Shown: piece after piece, positions 53,547-62,689 of the stretch
Position numbering within the stretch: the first letter of the stretch is position 1
Layout: each line of letters begins with the position of its first letter
Origin: Betaproteobacteria bacterium
Lineage (GTDB): Bacteria; Pseudomonadota; Gammaproteobacteria; Burkholderiales; Usitatibacteraceae
Direction of reading: 5' to 3'
Assembly: GCA_016720925.1 (NCBI GenBank)
Contig: JADKJR010000013.1
Span: forward strand, 62,001-126,000
Length of the DNA: 64,000 nucleotides
Translations under genes and position numbers: made by a program
Notes under the pieces: generated by a model
What the model was told of the DNA's origin: nothing
Databases searched by the model: none
The model's input: only the letters and a program-made list of their open reading frames with translations

Positions 53547-54896
53547 GTGACGACAACTAATTACTTCGGCAATATGAGCACTCTGGCGAAGCGGGGTGCA
53601 GTTGCCGCGCTGTTCGGTTCGATGACCGCCATACTGGTGTCATGCGGCGGAAGTGGCACAACCGGCGGAAATCCGTTGACCAACGGTACGCTCGCCATCC
53701 TGCCCAAGTACTGGTTCCTTTACGCTAATACCCCGACAACGATTAATATTGCGGGCGGCATGGACCCTACTTCGTGACATCAAACGAGCAAACCGTGCTG
53801 CCATTGAACTTCACACTCAATGGCAACTCCTTTACCGCCGTGCCGAATCAAATAGGGGTATACGGTACGCTCACGACGGAAAACCAGTCTGAGGTCGGCG
53901 CGACCGCATTTAGGATCGTCACCGTCACGGCACGCGATTCAACCGGCAAGGAAACTACCGCCACTTATAACGTTTTGCAGAGCTTTCTGACCGGCTACGG
54001 TCTATCAATACAAACGGCGGCCAGCTGTTCTGCTTCTGGTGAGGACTCGTTAATTTCGTTGGTCCCATAATTCCAACGGCCTGCGATACCCAGAATAAAC
54101 AAATGCGCCTTACCGCGAACTTTGGGCCTTTCGCATTCATTCTAGATAGCACAGGCATTACCGGCCCCACGCTAACAGGCGTTTCTGACTCAGCCGGTGG
54201 CGTAACTGCGCGCATCCGTGTGACACCCAACGCGGCGACCCAATATGCCCAGTTCCGACTGATCGATGTGGCCACCGGTGCATACCGGGATTTCACTTTC
54301 ATCGTCAAGAATGCAAACGGTGCAAACGTGGCACTCTCGTGCTGCCTTCGAAAGTCAGCCTCGGCGGACCCACGACAGCGGCCTGCGGCACGGGATTGGT
54401 GAATTTATTTGTGTTTGGCGGGATTGCTCCATATAAGGCCAGTACCAGTTTTCCCAATTCAATCACGATTACCCCTCCGCTTGTGGACAGGAGTGGCGAC
54501 GCATTTTCCGTACAGGTATTCAATCCCAATATCTGCCTGTCTCCGGGCAGCGTTGTGGTTACTGATTCCTTGGGCGCCTTTGTGACGTTGGAAGTGACAA
54601 CAACGCCTGGCACGGCGGCACCTGTGCTTCCGTTAAGAGTTGCGCCCTCCGCGCTCTGCATACCGGATGGTGGCACGGGCGTAATCAGTATCTCCGGCGG
54701 CAATTCCAACAAGGTAATCAATTCAACTACCCCAGGCTTGGCGACGGCCATTCCAACCAGCGGGACAGGAAATTTCACCAGCACCATTAATGCATCAGGC
54801 GCAGGCGGTGCGATCGGCACATTGGTTACCTTGACAGTAGATGACGGTGGTACATCCGCTCTAGTATCCGTTACGCGGAAAACAACCTGCCCATAG
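53547..54896 (+). pseudogene. Paralogous secreted Ig-like lipoprotein broken by three frameshifts
   Basis: A GTG start at 53547 (AGGA upstream) gives a lipoprotein signal ending ILVSCGGSG, then the repeat architecture of the neighbour. The frame breaks near 53769 (INIAGGMDP / YFVTSNEQ), near 54043 (AASCSA / GLVNFVGP) and near 54340 (NVALS / VLPSKVSLGG). Each break is explained by one missing base, and the joined product would be about 450 residues ending VTRKTTCP. Three single-base losses in one gene suggest true decay, or indel errors in a repetitive stretch. Confidence 0.6.
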
Positions 54897-54916
54897 GGCA
54901 GTTGGTACCAACATCG

Positions 54917-54946
54917 ACGGGCACCTGCGGGTGCCCGTTTTTCTTT
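54917..54946 (+). terminator. Rho-independent terminator
   Basis: ACGGGCACC (54917-54925), loop TGC, GGGTGCCCGT (54929-54938) and then TTTTTCTTTC. It follows the broken lipoprotein gene by 20 bases and insulates the glycan genes downstream. Confidence 0.85.
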
Positions 54947-54998
54947 CACTATGACTCCAGCGACCCACATTGCCACTCGTAAAGGCGCGTAACAGAAA

Positions 54999-56042
54999 AT
55001 GGCTTTGGTGATTGCTGCATTTCTTGTCTCGATTGCACTTTCCGCTGGCATGGTGACGCTGCTTCGCCGAAACTCAATGTCCGAGTGGTCACTCGACCAA
55101 CCGAATCATCGCTCGTTACATAATCGACCAACGCCGCGCATCGGCGGATTGGCGATGCTGATGGCCGTCGCGACTTCGCTGGCTATGCTGCGTCCTGATG
55201 AGCTTCCCTTGACGCCTTTGCTACTGGCTGCAGGACTCGCACTGGTTTCGGTTCTGGATGACCGAGAACACTTGCCTGTTGCGCTACGCCTAGCCGTCCA
55301 CGTAGCGACCGCAATATGTGTTGTCCTAAGTTGGATGCAAGCTTTTCCCGCTCCACTTTTTGGCGATTCAATCTACATACTTGCGGGGATGGTATCCACG
55401 TTCGTTGTGATCATGGCGATATGCTGGATGATCAACTTGTTTAACTTCATGGATGGCGCAAACGGCTTGGCCGGGGGCATGGCGTTCCTTGGTTTTGGCG
55501 GCTACATGATTGCGGCGGCATTGAGTCCGGCGCAAGGCTTACCCATTGCCGCCTTATCAGGCGCGGTTTCTGGCGCTGCGCTGGGATTTCTATATTTCAA
55601 CTTTCCCACCGCCAGTGTCTTCATGGGCGATGCGGGATCGGTGCCCCTTGGATTCCTGGCCGCCGCAATTGGCTTGCAAGGAAGTTTGATGGGTCTCTGG
55701 CCTTGGTGGTTTGGCCCGCTGGCTTTTTCGCCTTTTATTGTCGACGCCACGGCCACATTGTTGAAACGAATTGCCCGCCAACAAAAAATCTGGGTTGCGC
55801 ACCGTGAACACTACTACCAGCGGCTAATCCTTTCAGGGTGGAGTCATCGCAAGACAGTTATTTCGTATTACTTTTTAATGCTTGGAAGTACAGGATCTGC
55901 GCTCGCGGCACAAAACAGTCACCTTCTCTATCCAATTGTCAGTGCCTGGGTGATAACATATGCGTCGTTGCTGGTATATCTGGAATGGCGCTTCTACAAA
56001 CATAAAAAAGACAATAAAGAAGAAACTCCTGGAGCAAAATGA
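54999..56042 (+). CDS. Polyprenyl-phosphate sugar-1-phosphate transferase (WecA/WbpL family)
   Basis: This 347-residue protein has about ten membrane segments. Family motifs are present: LDDREH for the Mg-binding aspartates, NLFNFMDGANGLAGG, FMGDAGSVPLG, and the HREHYYQRL histidine motif. It loads a sugar phosphate onto undecaprenyl phosphate, starting O-antigen or exopolysaccharide repeat synthesis. The stop overlaps the next start (ATGA), so it is coupled to the dehydratase. The exact sugar is unknown; WbpM coupling suggests an acetamido-fucose-type sugar. Confidence 0.9.
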   Translation: MALVIAAFLVSIALSAGMVTLLRRNSMSEWSLDQPNHRSLHNRPTPRIGGLAMLMAVATSLAMLRPDELPLTPLLLAAGLALVSVLDDREHLPVALRLAVHVATAICVVLSWMQAFPAPLFGDSIYILAGMVSTFVVIMAICWMINLFNFMDGANGLAGGMAFLGFGGYMIAAALSPAQGLPIAALSGAVSGAALGFLYFNFPTASVFMGDAGSVPLGFLAAAIGLQGSLMGLWPWWFGPLAFSPFIVDATATLLKRIARQQKIWVAHREHYYQRLILSGWSHRKTVISYYFLMLGSTGSALAAQNSHLLYPIVSAWVITYASLLVYLEWRFYKHKKDNKEETPGAK

Positions 56043-57940
56043 AAAGGTTTGCATTCAATGAACGCGCCGTTTTAGCGTTCTGTCATGACGCCGTGATGCT
56101 GGTTGTCTCATGGACTGTCACTGGCCTACTGCTTGCGCAATATCAACCTGGTCAGCGCGATACGCTCATTTCCGCGTTGAGTTTGGCACTTGCCGTAGCG
56201 ATTCCCGTTCAAGCAATGATTTCCACACTTTTCGGCATGTATCAGGGACTGTGGAGATATGCGAGTCTGCCCGATGTGCAACGGATTGTTGTCAGTGTAG
56301 TGGTGGGCTCAAGTGCTTCTGCGTTCATACTTTGGGCGGCTGGCTGGCTGCAGGCTTTAGGTTTCGCACACTTTTTCATCCAGGCACTATTGCTGATCAC
56401 CTTGATGGCGGGTAGTCGGATCAGTTATCGATCGTGGAAAGAGTGGCGCCTGTATGGAAACACCAATGAACAGGGCACTCCGGTACTCGTATTGGGTGCC
56501 GGCGACGCGGCCGTCGGGCTTCTGAAGGAACTTTCGCGCAGCGCCGACTGGCGCGTAATGGGGCTGCTGGACGACGACCCAAACAAGCGCCAGCGCCTGT
56601 TGCATGGCGCGCGGGTGTTGGCGAGTATTGATGAATTGCCGCGTGTGGCACGCTCGCTAAAGGTCAAGCATGTCATTATCGCAATGCCTTCCGTCACGTA
56701 CCCAGTCAGGCGCCGCATCGTTGAGGTATGCAACAAGGCGCGAGTAACGATATTGACCGTGCCCAAGTTCAACGGCGTTACCTTGAGTCCGGCTGTTAGA
56801 GGGAAAGTGGTCCCCGCAAAAATTCGTCGCGTGGCGGTTGAAGATCTGATGAAACGCGAGCCAATCGTACTCGATGATGCCGGGCTGCACGACCTTATTA
56901 CCGACAAAGTCATCATGGTCACGGGAGCTGGCGGTTCGATCGGCTCCGAACTTTGCCGCCAGATTGCCGAGTACCAACCTTCGATGCTGGTGCTATTTGA
57001 GCAGAGTGAATTCGCGATGTACAAAATCGAGCAGTCTTTGCGCGACGCATACGACAATTTGCCGATTGCCAGTGTGATCGGTGATATCAAGAATTTCAAG
57101 CGCGTCAATCAGGCGATGCACCAATATTCTCCGTCGCTGGTTTTTCATGCGGCCGCATACAAGCATGTGCCTTTGATGGAAGAAAGTAATGCGTGGGAAG
57201 CCGTGCAAAATAACGTGCTGGGCACACTGGTGGTCGCACGCGCCGCAATCGAATATGGCGTCAGAAAGTTTGTGCTTATCTCGACCGACAAGGCCGTTAA
57301 TCCAACCAACGTGATGGGCGCGACCAAACGTCTTTCCGAAATGCTCTGTCAGGCATTGCAGCAGACCAGCAATACACGCTTTGAGATGGTGCGCTTCGGC
57401 AATGTATTGGGCAGCGCCGGCAGTGTCATTCCGCGCTTCCAGGAGCAGATCGATCACGGCGGCCCGGTCACCGTGACACATCCGGACATGGTGCGCTACT
57501 TCATGTCAATTCCTGAGGCCGCGCAATTGGTTTTGCAGGCCGGAACGATGGGTTTAGGCGGCGAGATCTTTGTGCTCGACATGGGTGAGCCAGTCAAGAT
57601 CGTCGACTTGGCGCACGACATGATCCGCCTGTCCGAGCCAACTGACGAGGAAATAAAGATTGTTTATACCGGACTGCGTCCGGGAGAAAAACTGTTTGAA
57701 GAATTGCTCGCCCATGATGAGCAAACACGTCCGACCCCACACCCGAAGCTGCGCATTGCCAAAGCGCGTGAAGTCGACGGCGGCTTTATCAACAGCGTAT
57801 CGACTTGGCTATTTCAGGATCGGATTCCGGATGATTCGGATGTGCGTCGCGACTTGAAGCGCTGGGTGCCGGAGTACGTGGCACAGGTGCGCCCACGCCT
57901 AAAATCGATCAGTGGCGGGGTGGAGAAAAAGTTGGCCTAG
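56039..57940 (+). CDS. UDP-HexNAc 4,6-dehydratase (WbpM/CapD family)
   Basis: The product has 633 residues. Four N-terminal membrane segments (about 13-125) precede a CoA-binding-like Rossmann unit (VLVLGAGDAAVGLLKEL) and the catalytic SDR domain with TGAGGSIGSELCRQI. STDKAVNPTNVMGATKR has Met-x3-Lys in place of Tyr-x3-Lys, the version typical of long WbpM enzymes. RFGNVLGSAGSVIPRF is also conserved. It makes the keto-deoxy sugar for O-antigen. The operon has only these two genes in the window. Confidence 0.9.
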   Translation: MKRFAFNERAVLAFCHDAVMLVVSWTVTGLLLAQYQPGQRDTLISALSLALAVAIPVQAMISTLFGMYQGLWRYASLPDVQRIVVSVVVGSSASAFILWAAGWLQALGFAHFFIQALLLITLMAGSRISYRSWKEWRLYGNTNEQGTPVLVLGAGDAAVGLLKELSRSADWRVMGLLDDDPNKRQRLLHGARVLASIDELPRVARSLKVKHVIIAMPSVTYPVRRRIVEVCNKARVTILTVPKFNGVTLSPAVRGKVVPAKIRRVAVEDLMKREPIVLDDAGLHDLITDKVIMVTGAGGSIGSELCRQIAEYQPSMLVLFEQSEFAMYKIEQSLRDAYDNLPIASVIGDIKNFKRVNQAMHQYSPSLVFHAAAYKHVPLMEESNAWEAVQNNVLGTLVVARAAIEYGVRKFVLISTDKAVNPTNVMGATKRLSEMLCQALQQTSNTRFEMVRFGNVLGSAGSVIPRFQEQIDHGGPVTVTHPDMVRYFMSIPEAAQLVLQAGTMGLGGEIFVLDMGEPVKIVDLAHDMIRLSEPTDEEIKIVYTGLRPGEKLFEELLAHDEQTRPTPHPKLRIAKAREVDGGFINSVSTWLFQDRIPDDSDVRRDLKRWVPEYVAQVRPRLKSISGGVEKKLA

Positions 57941-58021
57941 GCAGTGGTTAAACTTCAACGTAAGGCGAGAAATTAGTTCGCATGACTTGCACATGCAATG
58001 CGCCACACTTGATGCTTAAGT

Positions 58022-58098
58022 TGGCGCGCCCGACACGATTCGAACGTGCGACCCCTGCCTTCGGAGGGCAGTACTCTATCCATCTGAGCTACGGGCGC
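58022..58098 (-). tRNA. tRNA-Arg (anticodon CCG)
   Basis: Read on the minus strand from 58098, it starts GCGCCCGTAGCTCAG and has the D-loop GATGGATAGAG, anticodon arm CTGCC-CTCCGAA-GGCAG (anticodon CCG), T-arm with GTTCGAATC, acceptor GTCGGGCGC, discriminator G and encoded CCA (58022-58024). It reads the CGG codon. It stands alone after the glycan genes. Confidence 0.97.
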
Positions 58099-58183
58099 GC
58101 TGATAAAACGACTAACGAAGTCGGCAGTCTACCATCCTAGCGCTGCCGCCAACCACCCTTCAATCAATGTCCCGCCGCCAGAT

Positions 58184-58213
58184 TTGAGTTGAAAAGCGCT
58201 TCGCCGTTATAAT
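58184..58213 (+). promoter_or_regulatory. Promoter for the small membrane protein gene
   Basis: TTGAGT (58184-58189) and TATAAT (58208-58213) are separated by 18 bases and lie about 45 bases before the ATG at 58259. This is the best sigma-70-like pair seen in the window. Confidence 0.55.
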
Positions 58214-58258
58214 TTCCCGATCAGCAGGACCCACACCAACGTTTTCCAGGAATCCGCC

Positions 58259-58546
58259 ATGTCCCAGAATCACTCCGACATCGTAAATGCAGAAAAAGCC
58301 AATCCAGTCAAGCTTGCCATCGCCGTCACGATTGGCGCGGTAGGATTGGTGGTGGGAATTATCATGTTGGCGTATTTCGCCGTAGGCACACATCAGATTG
58401 GCGAAGCCAATGCCAAGGCAAATTCTGCCGAGGCGGTTGCGCGGCGCATCGCGCCCGCGACAGTGCTTGTGGTCGACCCCTCGAAGGTGGCTGCATCCGC
58501 GCCGACAGGGGCGGTTGTGCCTAAATCCGGTAATGGACCGTCCTAG
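58259..58546 (+). CDS. Small membrane protein resembling the N-terminus of a cytochrome c5
   Basis: The product has 95 residues. One membrane segment (about 18-43, LAIAVTIGAVGLVVGIIMLAYFAV) is followed by ANSAEAVARRIAPATVLVVDPS. This resembles the anchor and linker of betaproteobacterial membrane-bound cytochrome c5-type proteins, where an EAVAxRIAP stretch precedes the heme domain (recalled, not searched). Here there is no CXXCH; the frame ends in SGNGPS. AGGA precedes the ATG, and a promoter is visible upstream. It may be a truncated cytochrome or a small protein with its own role. Confidence 0.6.
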   Translation: MSQNHSDIVNAEKANPVKLAIAVTIGAVGLVVGIIMLAYFAVGTHQIGEANAKANSAEAVARRIAPATVLVVDPSKVAASAPTGAVVPKSGNGPS

Positions 58547-58803
58547 CAACAACGAGCCGGCTATGACTCGCTGAATTCCGTGACGAAAATTGTTGAGGCG
58601 GTTGTAACGCCAACGGCATCTTGAGCCTGTGCTCAGGGGTTGGTCCGATTCCGGCGCATAAACCAATCCTACTCCTTCCGATGCAGTTTTCGAGGCAGCC
58701 ATTGATTGACGCGGGATGCAAGGTAAATTGTCGAGGCTTGACGCATTCCGGAATGAGGCTGTGCGCCGCACCATTTTTTTCACATAGTAGCCGAAAGCAC
58801 TCT

Positions 58804-59631
58804 ATGGCGACCTTCGCTATCGGCGACTTGCAAGGTTGTTTTCGCACGCTGGAGACGCTGCTTACCAAAATTGCGTTCAGCTCTTCGCGCGATCAGCTTT
58901 GGTTCGTCGGCGATCTTGTTAATCGTGGCCAAGGTTCCCTGGAATGCCTGCGTTTAATCAAAGGCCTGGGGACTCGGGCCGTCGCGGTGCTGGGCAATCA
59001 CGATCTGCATTTGCTGGCGGTCGCGGAAGGCTTTGGCAGATCCGGCAGGAATGACACGTTGACGCCAATTCTCAATGCCCCGGACCGCGATGAACTCATA
59101 CAATGGTTGCGCCAAAGGCCATTGATACATACCAAAGATGAGTTCGTAATGGTTCATGCCGGTTTACTGCCGCAATGGGATCTGGAGTTTGCGATGAAGC
59201 TTGCGCATGAAGTGGAAGCCGTACTGCGCGGAAAAAACTATCGTGCATTGTTGGCCATTTTGTATGGCAACGAGCCCGATCTGTGGCGCGATGATCTCAC
59301 GGGAGCGGATCGCTACCGAATCATTATCAATGCCATGACGCGGATGAGGGCAGTTACAAACGATGCGCGAATCGATCTCGAATTCATGGGCGAGCTTGTC
59401 AATTTACCGGAAGGCCTGTCGCCGTGGTTTGAGCGCAAGCATTCTTCACTCGCGGAAAAAACTGTCATCGCTGGTCATTGGTCCGCGTTGGGATTGCACG
59501 TAACTTCACACTTTGTTGGCATCGATACGGGTTGCATTTGGGGACGCAAGTTAACTGCCATGCGACTCGAAGACCGAAAGATATTTCAGGTTCCCTGTGC
59601 CGAATCCTCGACCCCAAAAGGTTGGGATTGA
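58804..59631 (+). CDS. apaH: Symmetrical bis(5'-nucleosyl)-tetraphosphatase
   Basis: This 275-residue metallophosphatase hydrolyses Ap4A to ADP. The motifs are GDLQGC (near 7), FVGDLVNRG, VLGNHDLHLL, VHAGLLPQW and the C-terminal GIDTGCIWGRKL. The length matches ApaH. ATG 58804 begins directly with MATFAIGDLQG; the long upstream frame from 58621 is not used. No RBS is strong. A gap of about 260 bases on the left has no gene. Confidence 0.92.
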   Translation: MATFAIGDLQGCFRTLETLLTKIAFSSSRDQLWFVGDLVNRGQGSLECLRLIKGLGTRAVAVLGNHDLHLLAVAEGFGRSGRNDTLTPILNAPDRDELIQWLRQRPLIHTKDEFVMVHAGLLPQWDLEFAMKLAHEVEAVLRGKNYRALLAILYGNEPDLWRDDLTGADRYRIIINAMTRMRAVTNDARIDLEFMGELVNLPEGLSPWFERKHSSLAEKTVIAGHWSALGLHVTSHFVGIDTGCIWGRKLTAMRLEDRKIFQVPCAESSTPKGWD

Positions 59632-59768
59632 GACACAATTGGTTCGCGACCTATCTTGTTCAAGCACCGGCCGCCGCCGCATTCAGCCGACCTGAATGGC
59701 TCACTTGGCGCGCGGTCGTGGAGGACATCACTTTTTGGAACAATGCCGTACATCGCGCTGGAACTGGG

Positions 59769-60614
59769 TCAACCTGACGCCGCCGCACCTTCATCCAGCG
59801 AACTCGTGAATCGATGATGCATATTTGGCGCCGCAACGCCAAGCATCGCCGCGATTGCACCTTCTGCCTGTAGCGCCAGTTCGCGCCGCGTAAGTGCTGA
59901 CGCTTCAATTTGCGGCGCGAAGGTTATCTCTGCAATCATTGACTTCTGGCCGATGATCAAGCCGACCGATTCGGCGAAGCTCAAATCGCCGATAAACGCG
60001 ACCGCTTCATTGCGCTCACCGTCGCTGGATAGATAACAGATCGCAGCGGGCGCAAGTGTGGCTGAATTCACCACCGCCGGCTCAAACAGCGATGTGTGAA
60101 ATTTCAGCAGCCTATCCCCCTTCGTGGTTGTGCCCTCGGGAAACAATCCGATGCTGGCACCGTCGGCGAGCGCCGCGTGCATGAGGTCGTTAATTTTGGC
60201 AGTATCACTCCGACGTGTGCGTCGAATGAAAATCGTCCCTGCTCTTTCGCTCAGCCACCCGGCAATTGGCCAATCGCGTATTTCGGATTTCGCAACAAAG
60301 CGGGCGGGGTGTGCCGCGCTGATGACAAAAATATCCACCCAGGAGACGTGGTTCGCCGCAATGATCAGGTTACGCGCTTGCGCAGCCGGTCGAGCGCCTC
60401 GCACAGACAATACGATATTGAGGATGCGTAACAACTTCTTCGCCCACCATCCAGTCAGATGCGCGTGCCATGTCGGCGAAGCGTGCGGAAAGAAGATGCC
60501 GACCATTGTCAGGCCAACCGCGACATGAGTAAGTAGTCGCACCCAACGAAACGCGCGCACAGAGCGGTGTGTTTCGAACCGCTTCGACGCCATTACAGTT
60601 TGTTTGTCAGACAT
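59769..60614 (-). CDS. 1-acyl-glycerol-3-phosphate acyltransferase family protein (PlsC-like)
   Basis: The product has 281 residues from ATG 60614; the frame to 60704 runs through the terminator and is not used. A membrane segment (about 27-45) precedes the acyltransferase motifs NHVSWVD (88-94), FVAKSEIRDWPIAGWL, TIFIRR, FPEGTTTKG and the hydrophobic acceptor loop. It transfers an acyl chain onto lysophosphatidate or a related lysolipid. The C-terminal region is longer than a minimal PlsC. Confidence 0.85.
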   Translation of the reverse strand: MSDKQTVMASKRFETHRSVRAFRWVRLLTHVAVGLTMVGIFFPHASPTWHAHLTGWWAKKLLRILNIVLSVRGARPAAQARNLIIAANHVSWVDIFVISAAHPARFVAKSEIRDWPIAGWLSERAGTIFIRRTRRSDTAKINDLMHAALADGASIGLFPEGTTTKGDRLLKFHTSLFEPAVVNSATLAPAAICYLSSDGERNEAVAFIGDLSFAESVGLIIGQKSMIAEITFAPQIEASALTRRELALQAEGAIAAMLGVAAPNMHHRFTSSLDEGAAASG

Positions 60615-60671
60615 GACGTGATGGTACTTGATGAAGGACGCTGTTGGCCATTGGAAGAGCTCGCAAAAAGG

Positions 60672-60696
60672 AAAGGGACGCAGATAGCGTCCCTTT
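60672..60696 (-). terminator. Rho-independent terminator of the glycine-zipper gene
   Basis: AAAGGGACGC (60672-60681), loop AGATA, GCGTCCCTTT (60687-60696). On the minus strand it is followed by CCTTTTTGCG, and it lies 30 bases past the glycine-zipper stop at 60728. Confidence 0.8.
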
Positions 60697-60727
60697 TCTG
60701 ACAAGTTCGGGAAAACTCAACGCAACA

Positions 60728-61195
60728 CTAGAACCGCGTCACGCGTGTGGTTCCCTGCCCGGTCAGAATGCGAATTCGGTCACCAACGCGAAATTCCTCA
60801 TCTTTTTCCTGCGTGACAGCAATGAGTTTTCCGTTCTCCAGTCTTACCGTCACCTCCACCCCTCTACGGTCATTGGCGTTTTTCTCCATGGAGTTCCCAA
60901 TGATGCCGCCAACCAATGCTCCGGCGATCGCTCCTGCCGCATTGGCCCTGTGGCCTCCACCGACGGTTGAACCCGCAAGGCCTCCAATGGCGGCTCCGGC
61001 GAGCGTCCCCGTGCCGGTATCACGAGCATCAATTGCCACATCACGGACGTTTTCGACCACGCCAAGACGCACCGTCTGTTCGCCACGCACCTGCGCGCGC
61101 GCGTAGTTGCCACCACCCAAACCTGGAGCGGCACATCCAACCAGCATTGTCGCAACCGCAGCGACTCCGATTACCAGCTCTCGCTTGAAATTCAT
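60728..61195 (-). CDS. Glycine-zipper (2TM) outer-membrane lipoprotein, SlyB/Pcp-like
   Basis: The product has 155 residues. A lipoprotein signal ends MLVGCAAPG (Cys21). A glycine-zipper stretch (about 64-103: GAAIGGLAGSTVGGG... AIAGALVGGIIGNSMEK) forms paired membrane-inserting helices, and a C-terminal beta-strand domain (VEVTVRLENGKLIAVTQ..VGDRIRIL) follows. GAGGAG precedes the ATG. SlyB-like proteins stabilise the outer membrane under stress. Confidence 0.88.
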   Translation of the reverse strand: MNFKRELVIGVAAVATMLVGCAAPGLGGGNYARAQVRGEQTVRLGVVENVRDVAIDARDTGTGTLAGAAIGGLAGSTVGGGHRANAAGAIAGALVGGIIGNSMEKNANDRRGVEVTVRLENGKLIAVTQEKDEEFRVGDRIRILTGQGTTRVTRF

Positions 61196-61216
61196 GACTT
61201 TCTCCTCGTTCCAAGG

Positions 61217-62152
61217 TTACCAAAGATTTTCTGCATATGCGGACTGGTATCGCGCTTCTATTTCACCGCGTGTCGGATGGTGACCCTGCGGTCCACGGTA
61301 TTCGATTTTCAAACTTCCCATCGTATTCGCGAGACCGCCCACCTTTTCCCATGGCCAATCGCGCTCAATACCGTACAACAAACCCGCCCGGAAGGCATCG
61401 CCGCAACCAGTCGGATCCATGCGTCGATTTTCTTTAACGCTTGGAACCAATATCTGTTGACCATTTGCATAAATGGCTGATCCATCCGCGCCCTTGGTAA
61501 CAATGAACGCTTTTACGCGCTCAGCCATTTTTTCAATGGAGTCGCCGGTACGCTCCTCCAAAACACGCGCCTCATAGTCATTGACGGCAACGTAATCGGC
61601 AAGTTCCACGAAATGCCGCAATTCGTCACCGTTGAACACACCCATCGCTTGACCTGGATCAAAAATGAACGGGATCTTGAGGTCATGAAACTGTACTGCG
61701 TGCTGCAGCATGCCGTCGCGAGAGTCGGGAGCAAGAATACCGAGTTTTACGCCAGTTGCATCGCCGACTTTGTTCAAGTATGACGATGCCATTGCCCCAG
61801 GGTGGAACGCCGTAATCTGATTGTCCTTCAAATCAGTTGTGATGAATGCCTGCGGCACGAATGCACCTGAGATCTCGCGCACGTGAGTGCGCGCAATACC
61901 TAATTTGTCCAAGCGCTCCTTGTACGGTCCGAAGTCATCACCCACGGTGGCCATGATCAAGGGGTCTCCACCAAGCAGTTTCAGGTTGTATGCGATGTTG
62001 CCCGCGGTACCGCCGAACTCACGGCGCATATCCGGCACCACAAAGGCCACGTTCAAGATGTGAATCTGGTCAGGCAGGATATGGGTCTTGAACTCACCGT
62101 GAAAAACCATGATGGTGTCGTACGCAATTGAGCCGCAAATCAGAACGGGCAT
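61217..62152 (-). CDS. PfkB-family carbohydrate/adenosine kinase
   Basis: This 311-residue ribokinase-type sugar or nucleoside kinase has GGTAGNIAYNLKLLGG (substrate site, near 47-62), FIFDPGQAM, and the catalytic anion hole DPTGCGDAFRAGLLYG near 257-272. It is 21 bases upstream of the glycine-zipper gene on the same strand. The N-terminal lid sequence MPVLICGSIAYDTIMVF is typical of the adenosine kinase-like branch seen in betaproteobacteria. The true substrate is not decided by sequence. Confidence 0.87.
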   Translation of the reverse strand: MPVLICGSIAYDTIMVFHGEFKTHILPDQIHILNVAFVVPDMRREFGGTAGNIAYNLKLLGGDPLIMATVGDDFGPYKERLDKLGIARTHVREISGAFVPQAFITTDLKDNQITAFHPGAMASSYLNKVGDATGVKLGILAPDSRDGMLQHAVQFHDLKIPFIFDPGQAMGVFNGDELRHFVELADYVAVNDYEARVLEERTGDSIEKMAERVKAFIVTKGADGSAIYANGQQILVPSVKENRRMDPTGCGDAFRAGLLYGIERDWPWEKVGGLANTMGSLKIEYRGPQGHHPTRGEIEARYQSAYAENLW

Positions 62153-62689
62153 GGTAAATTTTTTCCAAGTAAAATGTCATTATATCGCCTGCACTTTCCT
62201 GACCCTACCGCTTGTCGGAAAGACAATTTCCGCCTTGACACCGAATTGTCAATTCTTGTAAATTGGCTTTACACGGGCGTCACTTCATGCGTTCGGTGCG
62301 TTCCGCAATAGCAGCAAGCAGAAAAATGCGAATTCTGAAACAAGGCAAACTCATCGAAAGGTGAGGACGCAAAGTCTCCGGTCTGAAGGATTGTCAAAAT
62401 CCTGAGATAGCGGGATTACCAGAGAGTCGAACATGGAAGTTTTCGTTTTCGGGTCAGTGGGTCATGTACCCGCCTGCAAGTATCCCGGGATTCCAGCCCG
62501 GCGCATTGCATGGAACACCTTATTCCTCGGTGTCTCCGCGATTTTCCTGCTCCCCATCTCTGTTGGCTCCTGCATCCATCTCCCCCGTGGCGACTGGAAA
62601 CATTTGTCATTCTTGTTCGTCACGAGACACGTCAGGCGCACCCAACAGAAACACCCGAATTGGCGCCATTTTGGCGCATGGAGAAGGAC
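62153..62689. other. Upstream region of the DUF1631 gene
   Basis: The gap holds the divergent promoters for the kinase gene and the DUF1631 gene, the GEMM riboswitch (listed separately), and about 265 bases of leader after it. In the leader are short palindromes (for example TGGCGCCA near 62661) and a 94-codon open frame that is not clearly a gene. No T-rich terminator hairpin was found after the riboswitch. Confidence 0.5.
62335..62424 (+). promoter_or_regulatory. Cyclic-di-GMP-I (GEMM) riboswitch
   Basis: The conserved elements occur in order: AAGGCAAACT, a CATCGAAAGGTG stem with GAAA tetraloop, GGACGCAAAGTCTCCGGTCT (GACGCAAAGYCWCCGG core), a variable AAGGATTGTCAAAATCCT stem, and GATAGCGGGATTACCA (the tetraloop-receptor side). 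This matches the GEMM class I aptamer that binds c-di-GMP. It is on the plus strand, about 265 bases before the DUF1631 start, and no transcription terminator follows. Whether it turns the gene on or off is not clear. Confidence 0.92.

Noticed and set aside
58621..58803. N-terminal extension of ApaH
   Set aside because: The enzyme starts with its first metal motif at MATFAIGDLQG; the extension has no domain.
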